Assembly: GCA_018398585.1 (NCBI GenBank)
Contig: JAGTTD010000010.1
Location: 7,852,501-7,916,500, forward strand
Origin: Simmondsia chinensis
Taxonomy: Eukaryota > Streptophyta > Magnoliopsida > Caryophyllales > Simmondsiaceae
Reading direction: 5' to 3'
DNA: 64,000 nt
Positions 22,618-34,467 of the stretch are shown here, piece by piece (position 1 is the stretch's first letter; each line of letters opens with the position of its first letter). Made by a program: the position numbers and the translations under genes. Below the pieces are notes generated by a model, which saw nothing but the letters and a program-made list of their open reading frames with translations, was not told where the DNA came from and ran no database searches.

Positions 22618-24129
22618 AGGCAGCGTGTAGTGGAAGATTAGAGTGGACAAGAAGAAAACGACGGCCTTCCAAATTTCATTAATTGAATAATAAAAACGAA
22701 GAGGAAAAGGATAAATTCAATTTCTCACAACTCGAGAAACAGAGAAACAAGGAAATTTAGAGAATTACTCATATTTTTGATAATCAACCACTTGTGCTTG
22801 GGGTTTGTTCTTTCGATGCCAGATTCTCGGCCCTTGTCTCACTTGGGGCCGTGACTTTCTTCGGCAGTAACCTGGTTTTTACTCCCTCATAGACAAAGGC
22901 AAACGTGTTGTCTTCTTCATTGTAGATGGCGCCTCTATGGTCCATCCATGGCTTCCCCAACAACATGTAGTAAGTGTCCATTGCCACCACATCACACCAA
23001 ACCGACTCCCGATACTTCTTCCCAATTGAAAAATTGATCAAAGAACGTTTTTCGTGGAAGTACTTGTTCACCTCTTCCGGCCATATTGTAAGGGTTTGGA
23101 TAATCCACCGTTTTCAACCCTAACTTCTGGACGGTGTTTATAGATGGCATTGCTATGCCTTCCGAGATCGATGGCTAGGCGGGCAATTATCTCGCCCATC
23201 GTGAACGTTGTTTGGAAGGTAGGTTGCTTTTGCCTTTCTTCTCTGGATTTTGGGATAGTGCCCGGTTTGATGGGGCTTTGGGGTAGGGATCCCAGTTCAA
23301 GATCAGGATTTGCCCCGGGTTGAATCAAGCAATGCTCGATTCGCAGGCATGCCTCTTCCATATCCACTAACTTCCTCTCGATCTATAGCTGATCTCTACG
23401 GTCATGAACATCTCTGACGGCGGCGTAACTTGGTCGCCCATGGGCCATCTCTGAAAATGTTCTGAGCTCTAATACCAATTGATGCAGTGCGTGATAGGGC
23501 AATCGATGGGTACGGAAAAGTTCAAAGACCTTCACTTTGTATTTTATTAGAAACGATAAAAATATAAATAAAGAGGGGTAGAATTTGCTCGCTCACACCT
23601 TGAGGAGTCAAAATCTCAAAAATAACAATGGTTTTTTTCCCCTCAAAATTCAAGTCGCCCTAAGCCCTAGAACTAACCCCCTATTTATAGAGGAGGGTTT
23701 TACACTTTGAATTCAAATTGAGTTCTAACTAGATAAATCAACATAAAAGAAGATAAATCTAGCAAATCAGGGAAAGGGATAAACTTTTGGACTGAGATTT
23801 GCGCAACCGTCCCGGAAATCTTGTCCGTGATTCACACGTAGGCCTTCAACCGTGTCTATCCTTGGTGGTGCCAAGTGTTCCTCACGCCAACTCTCTGTGG
23901 CACCAATAATTTCTCTTCTCTTGTTGTCTGCATTCCCTTCCTCCAATGGCTCTGCCAACACCAAGCTCTTCTCTTACTCCACACCATAGGACCCGCCAAC
24001 CTAATTCTCCCTTTAAGCCTACGCCAAACAGCTCCCATGTCCTCTTGGACTTGTTCCGCCTGGGCCTCGACCATGGAGATGTTGACCCCATGGTGTTGAC
24101 TCGCCATTGATGGACTACTCCTTGCATCA
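22618..24129 (-). mobile_element. Internally deleted Ty3/gypsy fragment with 650-bp LTR
   Basis: The LTR is 23480-24129 (TGATGCA at its inner end, TTGCATCA at its outer plus-strand end) with a tRNA-Met-like primer site at 23465-23479. To its left, 22784-23367 keeps a gag leader piece and a protease-end piece (MLLGKPWMDHRGAIYNEED) fused by deletion. About 22618-22760 resembles the start of another LTR. It belongs to the same broad family as the 7458 element. Confidence 0.6.
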
Positions 24130-24641
24130 TTTTCTCCAGCTTGGAGAGAATTCGTCCTCGAATTCTGAACGGTGTTTGCTTGATTAGCCCTGTCAAGTGA
24201 TGCTTAACCATATCATCCGTTTTGCTTGATTTTGTCCTCTTTGGCCTGTACCGACTTAGCGTAGGTGTCATCTTCCTCCCCGGATGAGGAAGAACTCGTC
24301 CTCGAAGCAACAACCCACCAACTTGGACCGTCCTTACCTGAGCGCTTGAGGTCACTACTTTCATGATGTTGGCGTTACCACCAACTTGCTTCCCATACGA
24401 TTCACCTTTTTGTGGCAATGGTACTGCGCACGTTACTCTCTCTTCGTGGTTTCGATTCTCGGATGTCTTGGTTCATGCTGAATTGTTTCCGATATGTCTT
24501 AACTCGCCTTCGGATCCTCTTCTTCTTTTATCACCAAGTCAGATCTCGGTTCTTCATTGCCCTCTAATTCTTGCCATGTGTCATCGGGTTGGTGTTCCCC
24601 CTTGTGGGCGCCAATTTTTTCTATCACGGCGGACCTATTCT
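24130..24641 (-). mobile_element. Ty3/gypsy 3' internal fragment
   Basis: Starts at the 24129 LTR edge with the family's purine tract (CTCTCCAAGCTGGAGAAAA on the minus strand) and continues into polyprotein-end sequence. It stops at 24641 where the miniature element begins. The neighbouring LTR could thus serve two partial elements. Confidence 0.5.
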
Positions 24642-25465
24642 TGACACAGCGCATAAGTGAAAATTTTAGGGGAACAAGAAGGTTCAACGACCTTTCCTTA
24701 ATTTTATTAATCTCTAATAAAACTAATAGGGGAAAAATAACACTCTAATCTCATAACCCGAGAAAGAGGCTCCAAAAGGTAAATTAATCTAAAAATTTAT
24801 GAACTAATCCTAGCTAAATTCTATCTCCTAATCAAACTTTAACTCCTACCATGTTCAATCTCATTCCGCATATCCAAACCCGCCAACTTGTACCCACCAT
24901 CTTATATTTGCTAAGTGACCGGCCAATGGAGGCGGAGCTGCATCATTCTCTCCAGCTTGGAGAGAATTCATCCTCGACTTCATTGATGGATCATCTGGAT
25001 TTGTCTCCAGTTGAATCAAGCAACGCTCGATTTGTCGGAATATCTCCTCAAACTTGTCCAATCTCCTCTCGGTTTGCTGTAGACTATCTCGGTCATAAAT
25101 GTGCTTGACGGCGATATATCTCTGTCGCCCAAGAGCAATCTCAAAAAGTGTTCTGAGCTCTGATACCAACTGATGCAGTGCGTAAGTGGAAAATTTAGGA
25201 AAACGGGAAGGTTCAACGGCCTTCACTTAATTTTATTAATCTCTAACAAAACAAACAGGGGAAAAATAACACTCTGATCTCACAACCCGAGAAAGAGGCT
25301 CTAAAAGGAAAATTAATCTAAAAATTTATGAACTAATCCTAGCTAAACTCTATCTCTTAATCAAACTCTAACTCCTACCGTGTTCAATCTCATTCCGCAT
25401 ACCCAAACATGCCAATTTGTACCCGCTGTCTTGTATCTGCTAAGTGACCCGCCAGTGGAGGAAAC
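24642..25465 (-). mobile_element. Miniature LTR element (TRIM-like)
   Basis: Two LTRs, 24642-24945 (304 bp) and 25171-about 25465 (outer end lost), closely similar to each other. They enclose only 225 bases (24946-25170). That interior keeps a tRNA-Met primer site next to 25171, a purine tract next to 24945, and a gag-leader scrap. Too small for any enzyme, so it would need help in trans. The outer end of the right LTR is replaced by the next element. Confidence 0.65.
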
Positions 25466-27577
25466 TTAGGACGAAGTTGGCATCTATAACATTAGACGTC
25501 ACCAACAGAGGACCTATTTTTGATGAGGTACCATATCTTAACTTATCTTCTCCATGCATATTTGATGAGCCCACGTATGACTAGCCCATCCATGACAAGG
25601 AGGAGGTGCCGGTTAAGGTTGGGAGTCTATCATAGGGGGTGTGTCCTGTTGGGATGGCAGCTTATCGCCAACAAGGGAAAAGCAATGCCGGCGCGACAAA
25701 GTTCCCGAAGAAGCCTTACCGAGAAGGGGGAGTCGGTTACCGGGGGCTATAATGGTGGTTAGAGCAAGGAGGCTTTACATGGAGAGATCAACCCGGAAGA
25801 TCCCTTGGAGAATTCAAGGGCAAATTCTCTCCAACCGGGAGAGAATGATGCAGCTGCTGCCAAATGTCCCTTGACCGGTCTTGATGAGCAAGTTGTTGAA
25901 GCCGAGAGTAGACGTGAAGAGGACGCCAAGAATAGATGAGAAGAGATAGCCTTGGGTCCGTGAATAGTGCATTGCTTGGCGGGATACGGGTTGGCGGCAA
26001 GGGTAATAGGCAGCATGGATGATACGCAGTAAAGATTTGAGATTAAGTTTTAATTGGGGTTTGACTTATACTAGGATTAGATTTATTTTATATTTCATAA
26101 TCTTTTTATTTATCTTTTAGGTGTTTATGTTTATCCTTAGTATTTATATTTATCTTTTGAATTTTATTTATCTCTTAGAATTTTAACCAGAGTCAATTAG
26201 CTCCTCTATAAATGTAGAAGAAATTATGGTGTTTTAGGTGGTCAATTGTTTAGAAATAATTTATGAGTTTTGGTTATTCTATTCTCAAGTGTGAGAATTA
26301 GGATGAATTTTATCTTTCCCCTTGTAATTTTTATTGGAGTTTAATAAAATTAAGGGAAGGCTATTTAACCTTCCCGTTCCCCCTAAATTTCAACTTGTGC
26401 GCTGCATCAGTTGGTATTAGAGCTCAGAACAACTTCTAAGATGGCCCGTGGGCGACCGAGGTAGGCCACCGTCAGAAACATTTTTGAACGAGATTTTCAA
26501 TGGCAAACTGAGAGGAGATTCCAGGACTAGGAAGCGAGATTCCAGCTAATTAAGAGTTGCTTGATTCAACTGGGGGCAAATCCCAACTTGGAGCCGAGAA
26601 CCCAGCCCCAACGCCCATTAACACTTAGTGCTAATAACAACACAGATGAGAGCTTTCAGAATCCGTTCCCGGATGCTAAGCTACCGAACCCGAAGGCAAA
26701 GGAGAGCTCGGCCTTTCACCGGCGACATTGACGATTTTGACGATCGGAGATGGGAATCCGGTCTTCGAGTTAAGAACCCGGAGTTTGAAGAAGAGAAACC
26801 GTCATAGTGGTGAAGGAAACTCAAGACGAAATTGGCAACTTCGAGTTGGCATCTATACCATTAGACGTCACCAGTGGAAGACCTATTTTTGATGAGGCGC
26901 CATATCTTGACTTATCTTCTCCGCCCATATTTGGTGAGACCACGTATGACGAGCCCATCTATGACGAGGAGGAGGTGCCGGTTAAGGTTAGGAGTCTATC
27001 GAAGGGGGTGCGTCTTGTTGGGACGGCGTATAGCTTACCGCCAACAAGGGAAGAGCAATGCCTGGAGAATTCGAGGGCGAATTCTCTCCAACCGAGAGAG
27101 AATGATGCAACTGCCAAATACCCCTTGGCGAGTCTTGATGCGCAAGTCGTTGAAGCCGAGAGTAGGCGTGAAGAGGACGCCAAGAATAGACAAGAAGAGC
27201 TAGCCGTGGGTCCGTGAATGGCGCATTGCATGGCAGGATACAGGTTGGCAAGCGGCGTTGATGATATGCGGTGAAGATTAGAGATTGAGTTTTAATTGGG
27301 GTTTGACTTATACTAGGATTATATTTATTTTATATTTCAGAATCTTTATATTTATCTTTTAGGTGTTTATGTTTATCCTTAGTATTAGAATTTTAACTAG
27401 AGTCAATTAGCTCCTTTATAAATATAAGAGAAATTATGGTATTTTAGGTAGTTAATTGTTTAGAAATAATTTATGAATTTTGGTTCATCTCTTCTAAAGT
27501 GTGAGAATTAGGATGAATTTTATCTTTCTCTTTGTAATTTTTTATTAAATTTTAATAAAATTAAGGGAAGGTTGTTC

Positions 27578-27579
<2 letters not shown>
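25466..27579 (+). mobile_element. Non-autonomous LTR array: internal-LTR-internal-LTR
   Basis: Plus-strand relative of its neighbours. LTR at 25846-26409 (TGATGCA..TGCATCA, 564 bp), primer site TTGGTATTAGAGCT right after it, interior 26410-27102, then a second LTR from 27103 cut off by the AT repeat at 27579. Sequence 25466-25845 matches the end of the interior (26808-27102) and precedes the first LTR, so the unit reads interior-LTR-interior-LTR. The interior fuses a broken gag leader to a short acidic frame (26807-27217; PIFDEAPYLDL, YDEPIYDEEE). No RT or integrase. Confidence 0.65.

Positions 27580-27646
<67 letters not shown>
27580..27646. repeat. (AT)n microsatellite
   Basis: About 33 AT dinucleotides at the broken end of the preceding LTR. 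Confidence 0.95.
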
Positions 27647-27652
<6 letters not shown>

Positions 27653-28529
27653 TAACTATCCCAAAGTTTAAGTTGAGGGATGAAAGCCTAAAAACAGTTT
27701 TATACTCTAATACTTTTTATAAACTATAATTTAATAATATCCATTAAATATATAAATTATGTATTTTTTAATCATTATATTGATTTTTAATATATATTAA
27801 CTATAAAATTTATATTCATATTACAAATATAAATTGTTAGCTTATCAACTGAAAAAAGAGGACAGCATCAATTTGTTTTCTTAAAGACAGCACCGGATAA
27901 GTCACGAATAAAAGTAGTGGGTATCAATTCTTATAATATAAAGTCTGCTCAAAAGAAAAATTCATTTAACAAAATGCTGAAGGTAACATCTAGTGCAGGC
28001 CGAATAGTAACTTGGGGCTTGTTGACCTTAACTTATTCTACAAACAAAAAAAAAAAAAAGTATTACTTTTTTCTGAAAAAAGCTTTTTTTACATTTAGAG
28101 AGTGTTTAACAAATATAAAAAAATATTTTTAAACAAAATCATAAGTTATTTTTTCACTTATAAGAAGAAGTGAAAATTTGGTGTTTCTTCTACTAGTGTT
28201 TCTTATTCTAAGTAGTAAGAAAATTTGATTCGCGTGTATTTAAGCTTATAAATATATTTAAAAAATTTAATAAATTATAATGTATTTAGAATATTTAGAA
28301 AATATTTTAAATATTTTAAAAAAATTTAAGTATTTGAAAATTTTTAAATACTTGAAAAATATTTTAATTTGTTAGAAAAATTAAATATTTTAAAAATATT
28401 GAAAAATATTTTAAAGCATTAAAAATTATTTTAAGTATTTAAATGATATTTTAAATATTTAGAAACCATTTTAAATAACAAAAAATACTTTAAATATTTA
28501 AAAATATATTAAATATTTGAAATGGCTTT

Positions 28530-31500
28530 CACCACCTCGCCTCACCTCAGCCACACCCACACATACATCACACACACCTCTCCTGCCCCACCACCACCAG
28601 CAGCCCCTCATCACCACCATCACTACCGCCAACAATCCAAAACTAGCAGCCCGCAGCCGACAAGCAAGAGCGGGCTCAGATAAGTTTTAGCCGGGTTAGA
28701 GTACCAACAACACACCGGCCCCAGGTTTGATCTATCCTTTATTACAGTTGGGTAGTGTTTGGATTTACCTTTTTTGAGTATATGCTTTTGGTTCACTTGG
28801 CTCTGTTTCATTTCATTTTTTTTTTGAACCGTGCGATTCATATTGACTGTGGGTGGTGCGCTCCGGTGTTTATACTATATTAAGCTTCTTGTCTTGTTGT
28901 TCACTTACCCGCGTTAGGTATAGCTAGTTTATGAGCGCGACCAGCTATGGAACACAGACATTGAGGTCATCTTCTAAGGGGTTGGGGAGGGGGAGGGGGA
29001 GGGGGAGGGATAGGGCGGGGCAAAAGGGGACATGGAACTTGAGACTAGGGTCACTAAATATCGGGACACTAATGAAGAAGAGTTTTGAGGTGGCTCATAT
29101 GATGATGAGGAGGAACATCAACATCCTTTGTCTGCAAGAGACTAAATGGGTTGGCACGAAAGCCAAGGAGGTGCTAGGGCATAAGCTCTGGTATGCGGGC
29201 AAGGTCAGGGGTAGGAATGGAGTTGGGATCATTGTGGAAAGCAGCCTCAAAGATAAAGTAGTCGGAGTATCAAGAGCTGGCGATAGGATCATAAGTATCA
29301 AGTTGGTCCTAGATGGTGAAGTATTGAACGTAATCAGTGCCTACGCACCTCAAACCAGATTATCTGAGCATGAGAAGGCAACATTCTGGGAGGACTTAGA
29401 CACAATGATGCGAGGCATACCCCTAACCGAACAAGTAATGATTGGCGGGGATTTCAACGGACACGTTGGCGCAACGGAGGACGGGTATGCTCCGCACCAC
29501 GGAGGGCTCGGTTTTGGAACCAGGAATGCAGAGGGCAAAGCCCTATTGGACTTCGCGGTTACCTACGACCTAACGGTGGCCAACACCTTCTTCAGAAAAG
29601 CGCGAGCAACACATCATGACGTACCAAAGTGGCGGGACAAGAACTCAGATTGACTACATACTATTGAGGAGAAGACTGCAAAGAGACTACAGGGATTGCA
29701 AGGCTACCTTAGGCGAAGACCTGTCTACACAACATAGGGTGCTGTGGGCGGATATAAACGCCAAGAGGAGGGCCAAAAGAATCTACAAACCTGCGCATTC
29801 GTACACGTGTTGGAGGGAGCTCAAGGGGGAGAAGTATAAGGTATACAAGAAAAGAGTGGAAGCCGAGCTCAGGGAGGACTTCGAGGGAGATACAAACCAG
29901 ATGTGGAACCATCTGGCCCAAAAGATGAGAGGACTGGCACGAGAAGTTCTTGGGAAGTCAAAGGGAAGGGTACCAAGCAACAGAGAATCCTGGTGGTGGG
30001 GTGACGAGATCCAAGAGAAGCTTAAAGCGAAACGAGTTTGTTTCAGAGAGTGGGACCATAGCAGGGATGAGGAGATGCGACAACGGTATATTCAAGCCAG
30101 GAGAGAAGCTAAGCGAGCAGTCAGCGAAGCACAATCAAAAGCTTATGAGGACTTCTACAAAAGATTGGAGACCAAAGAGGGTGCGAGGGACTTATATAGA
30201 ATCGCCAAAGCCAGAGAAAGGAAGACCAGAGATTTGGATAGAGTTCAATGCATAAGAGGGGAAGATGGACAGGTACTAGTGAACAGTCATCTAATCAAGG
30301 CTAGGTGGAAAATGTATTTCCAAGAGCTGTTCAACGAACAAGGAGGGACAGAGATATCCTTAGGGGATCTTCAAACATCCGAGGTGAATCAGAACCACTG
30401 CGACTGTAGGCAAATTAGCCTCAATGAAGTCAAGGAAGCCCTGAGATCCATGGGAAGGGGTAAAGCAGTTGGCCTAGATGGCATACCCATAGAAGTATGG
30501 AAATGCCTCGGACAAAAGGGCGTTAGTTGGTTGACGAAACTATTTAACCAAATCCTCCAGGGGGACAAGATGCCCAAGGAATGGAGGAAGAGCATATTGA
30601 TTCCGATATATAAGACCAAAGGCGACATTCAGAGTTGCGCCAACTATCGGGGTATCAAACTAATGTGCCACACTCTGAAGTTGTGGGAACGGGTCATAGA
30701 GAGGAGATTAAGGCAACAGACTGAGGTGTCCGAGAACCAGCTCGGATTCATGCCCGGGAGATCAACAATAGAAGCCACCCACATCCTAAGGCGGATGATT
30801 GAGCAATATAGGGATAGACAAAAGGACCTTCATATGGTTTTCATTGATTTAGAGAAGGCATATGATAGAGTGCCAAGGGAGGTCCTCTGGAGAGTTTTGG
30901 ACAGGAAAGGCATCCCCGTACCATACATCCGAGCCATTAAAGACATGTATGAAGGGGCACAAACTATGGTGCGCACAGCAGATGGAGAGACATACGTTTT
31001 CCCGACAACAGTAGGGGTTTACCAAGGGTCTGCTTTGAGCCCCTATCTGTTCTTTCTGGTTATGGACGAGCTCACTAGGCACATCCAGGGTTATGTAACT
31101 TGGTGCATGCTTTTTGCAGATGACATAGTACTGGTGGGGGAGTCGCGGGAAGAGATAAATGAGAGGCTGGAACTGTGGAGAGGAGTTCTAGAGTCCAAGG
31201 GTTTATGACTAAGCAGAGACAAGACCGAGTACATGGAACTCAAGTTCGATCCCTCTACCACGCCTAGCAAGGAAGAGGTCAGGATTGGACAAGAGGCCAT
31301 ATCGAAGAAGGAGAGATTCAGGTACTTGGGGTCTACGATACAGCACAATGGCGAAGTGGATGAGGATGTCAGCTACAGGATCAAAGCGGGATGGCATAAG
31401 TGGAGGATGGCCTCCGCGGTACTTTGTGATAAGAAGTTCCCCTTGAAGCTAAAGGGAAGATACTATAAGACGGTTGTGAGGCCAGCCATAGCATATGGAG

Positions 31501-32217
31501 CGGAGTGCAAGGCGATGAAATAACAGCACACACAAAAGATGAAAGTGGCGGAGATGCGAATGCTGAGGTGGATGTATGGACACACAAGGAAGGATAGGAT
31601 CAGAAACAACATCATAAGAGGCAAATAGGGCGTAGCCTCCATTGAAGAAAAATTAAGGGAGCAACGTCTGAGGTGGTTTGGACATGTCAGAAGGAGACCG
31701 GACAACGCTCCAGTCGGGAGATGTGAACAGCCCCTTACTACTCTAGGCAGAAGAGGCAGAGGCAGACCAAAGAAGAAATGGCTGGAGACGATCTGACAAG
31801 ACCTCACCCACCTAAACCTTCGGGAGGAGATGGCCTTAGATAGGGCCCAATGGAGGGCTAGCATAGGGGTTTTAGATGTTCCGGCTGGAATAGGGCAGTC
31901 TTTGTCTCTACCTTATCTATTCCTTTCTCCCTCTTTTCCTTTATCCCTTCTACCTCTATTTCTATCCTCTATCTTTATCATCTTCTTTATCTTTATCATT
32001 TTCTTTATATCCTTTTCTTTATATCCTGATGCTTCTCTTGTTGCCAGGTCTTTGGCTGATTGGTGCAGACTATCTTTTTAGGCTGGGGGTCCTTGGAAAC
32101 AGCCTCTCTTCAGGATAGCCCCCTGAAGGGGAAAGGCTGCGTACACCTACCCTCCCCAGACCCTGCTTTTGCGGGAGCCCTTGGAAGCACTGGGTCTGTT
32201 GTTGTTGTTGTTGTTGC
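28530..32217 (+). mobile_element. RTE-clade non-LTR retrotransposon
   Basis: Near full length: GC-richer 5' leader from about 28530 (start uncertain), one endonuclease-RT frame, a pyrimidine-rich 3' region (31900-32040) and a 3' tail ending (GTT)n at 32198-32216. The tail (about 32085-32217) is the part shared with the 5S-headed SINEs. Lack of a second ORF and endonuclease plus RT in one frame fit the RTE clade. Confidence 0.8.
28931..31870 (+). pseudogene. RTE endonuclease-reverse transcriptase, broken
   Basis: N-terminal apurinic endonuclease: LNIGTL, LQETKW, GGDFNGHVG, TQIDYIL and TQHR in order. RT: ANYRGIKLM, NQLGFMPGRST, VFIDLEKAYDRVP, YQGSALSPYLF and the catalytic MLFADDIVLV. The C-terminal part has [11 protein letters not shown] and GRGRPKKKW. 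Damage: a one-base shift near 29612, and stops at 31206 (TGA), 31521 (TAA), 31627 (TAG) and 31795 (TGA). The two TGA stops sit where CGA Arg is expected, consistent with deamination of methylated CpG. Not active. Confidence 0.85.
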
Positions 32218-32837
32218 TTTTAGGTCATTGTTTTCAACTATAAAAGACTTCTGTTAATGTTTTTTCTATTAATTTTATTAAAAAAACTTTTTTAAATATT
32301 GACCAAACACTCATAATATTAAAATAAATGCTTTTTTACTAATTGAGCTAAATACAAACTGCTTACTTGAAAGTGCTTTTATAAAAAGTATTTCTAAAAA
32401 AATTATTTTTTTACAACAATACCAAATAGGCTCTTAGTGGTGTCAACCACCAAGTTTTCAAAAAAACAAATAGTATATATATACTTGCAAATATGTTACA
32501 TGGACATGGTCATCTTGGGCCCGTTCAAATAAGGAAAATTTTTAATTTTTTGAAAATACTTTTTTAAAGATGAAAAAAATGAAAAAGTTGTTAAAAAATA
32601 ATTTTTCAATTTTTTCTGCTCTTTTAGAAAATTTGGGTGGTTTGTATTGTTTTTCTCATGTCATTCCATGGCTTTATTATACTTTTCCTTCTCCATTGCA
32701 CCCCTCACCATGTCTTTCTTCATTCTATCCTTATATTTTGCTTTTTGTCATGCTTGCATGCTCTTATATATTATCAATTGCATTTTATTTGTCATAAATT
32801 GATTGTAGATCATTACTATATTGTCGATATTTGTTAT

Positions 32838-33596
32838 TATTTTGGTACAGATTCTTTTAATAGAAGGTCAAACTCAAACCGTAGATTTTATTGACTAATG
32901 AATTCGATACAAGAGTATTTGATTGAGTATAAGAGAAATGAAAGCAGTGAATGATGATTCCGCTCTCGGGTTTCTCCAACTGTTTTAGGATAGGGAGCAG
33001 TGATCTGCCTTTCTCTAGGGCCCTAGGCCATATTTATAGCTTTTTTTCATCAAAAGGCAACTGGAAAGTTGTGCTTAAGTGAGGAGGTGCATTTCGCCCA
33101 GTACTCCACCGGGGGGGGGGGGGGGGGAGGCGGCGCACTTTGGGCTCATGGCTTCGTGTTGTCGTCTGTTTAAATCAAGACAGCGGGTAGTCATTGTTGA
33201 CTGGTCCTAGGGCGAGTTCCATTCAAGACCTCCGGAGAGGTATCCAGGGGAGAGTTGCATTCAAGACTTTCGGAGAGGCATCTGGGGGAGAGTTACATTC
33301 AAGACCTTCGGAGAGGCATCAGGGGGAGAGTTGCATTCAAGACCTTCAAAGAGGCATCCAGAGAAGAGTTACATTCAAGGCCTTTGGAGAGGCATCCGGG
33401 GGAAAGATTCCCCTTGCAGTTGGAATCTAGGTTCTGGATATCCGTTGAGGCGCCAGCAAGGATTTATACCCATATGTTCGGTGGTGAGATGAAATCATCC
33501 GTGGCTACAGGCCAAGATGCATCCTAGGCCTCAAAAGGCCTTTGTCATTGTTCGGAAGCTATTTTCTTTTGCGGTTTGTGTTGCGGTCCGTTATCA
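32838..33596 (-). repeat. 3' LTR of Tat element
   Basis: 759 bp; on the minus strand starts TGATAACGG. The plus-strand left end reads TATTTTGG where the partner has TGTTTTGG. It contains about five units of a 37-bp minisatellite (CAAGACCTTCGGAGAGGCAT, 33220-33405) and a 17-base G run at 33111-33127. Confidence 0.85.
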
Positions 33597-33696
33597 ATAT
33601 GGATGAAGAGGGGGGAGCTTCTCCACTTGGTTTTCTTCATTTTTGGGAATCTTACAAATCCCCTTTGACCTCCATCATCTCCTAAGCTCATTCACA

Positions 33697-34467
33697 ATGG
33701 CTGAGTCTGGAGATGTAACTTTCGAAATTATTTCTTATTTTCCTGTAAATCTTTTTTTGAGATTTTGAACATTGTCCTGCTCTTATACTCAGCTCATCAG
33801 CAATTGTCACTTCTTAGAAGCTCATGCTTCTCGTTCCTTGGATCACTGTGTGGACATTTTTCTTGTCCAATCACGATGCTACATTGACCCGGACGATGTC
33901 TCGGGGTTCTCGGGTATTCCAACCACGGGGTTGGTTCTGCCGCAATCTTCTACATACTTCATTTCTAGCTTTAGGAGGATTATGGGTTGCCAGGGTGGCT
34001 TAGTCCTTTGTCGGGAGTTTAGGCCGGCGGGTCCTTCTCGCCTATCTATCTTCAATCCGTCGACTCGCTTTTATTTTCCCCTAGGCTCGTTAACCGAAGG
34101 GGTTTTATCCCCGTTTTCTCAGTGCCCAATGACAGCTATTCTGGCGTGCCCGGATTCAGCCACGTCTTTTGGCTTTTCTGTCCATTTATTGGTTTACGAT
34201 TCGACCTCGGGTCCGGTTGGAGGAGAGTGGCCCAATACTCATAAAGTTTTTTCATTGAAAGAGGGTTGGACGTACAAGGATGAGTTGTAGGTAGGAGGAA
34301 GGAACCTGCTAACCCATGTTCCGGTTTGTATAGATGATATTACCTTCTTGATGTCGAACTGGAGTCCTTACATTTCGGAGCAGTCTCCCTCCCATGCTTT
34401 TGGTGACAATTTTTTGCACATTCGACATTCGTCTTTTTCTGTTGGAGACAATGTGTCCAGGAGGTGA
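33697..34467 (+). pseudogene. F-box/FBA-like gene captured antisense in the Tat element
   Basis: One plus-strand frame opposite to gag-pol. It opens with an F-box-like N-terminus (MAESGDVTFEIISYFPV, then SYTQLISNCHFLEAH), continues GCQGGLVLCREF and LSIFNPSTRFYFPLG, then LVYDSTSGP, and ends VGGRNLLTHVPVCIDD. This is the order of an F-box domain plus F-box-associated domain. Stops interrupt it at 33766 and 34288. F-box proteins are substrate adaptors of SCF ubiquitin ligases. It may be a captured host gene or a lineage-specific antisense ORF; extra antisense ORFs are known in some Tat elements. Confidence 0.55.

Larger units (their letters stand above)
28012..32432. mobile_element. hAT-like MITE split by a LINE
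   Basis: The left arm (28012-about 28200) and the right arm (about 32230-32432) are imperfect reverse complements, e.g. GAGTGTTT..AATAT..AAAAAA on both. The target is recognisable because unit A reads TAACTTAGTGGTG without it. The RTE element lies between the arms. Confidence 0.45.

Noticed and set aside
23767..24687. Cluster of overlapping frames on both strands
   Set aside because: Lies in LTR and 3' internal sequence of a Ty3/gypsy fragment; no domain supports a host gene.
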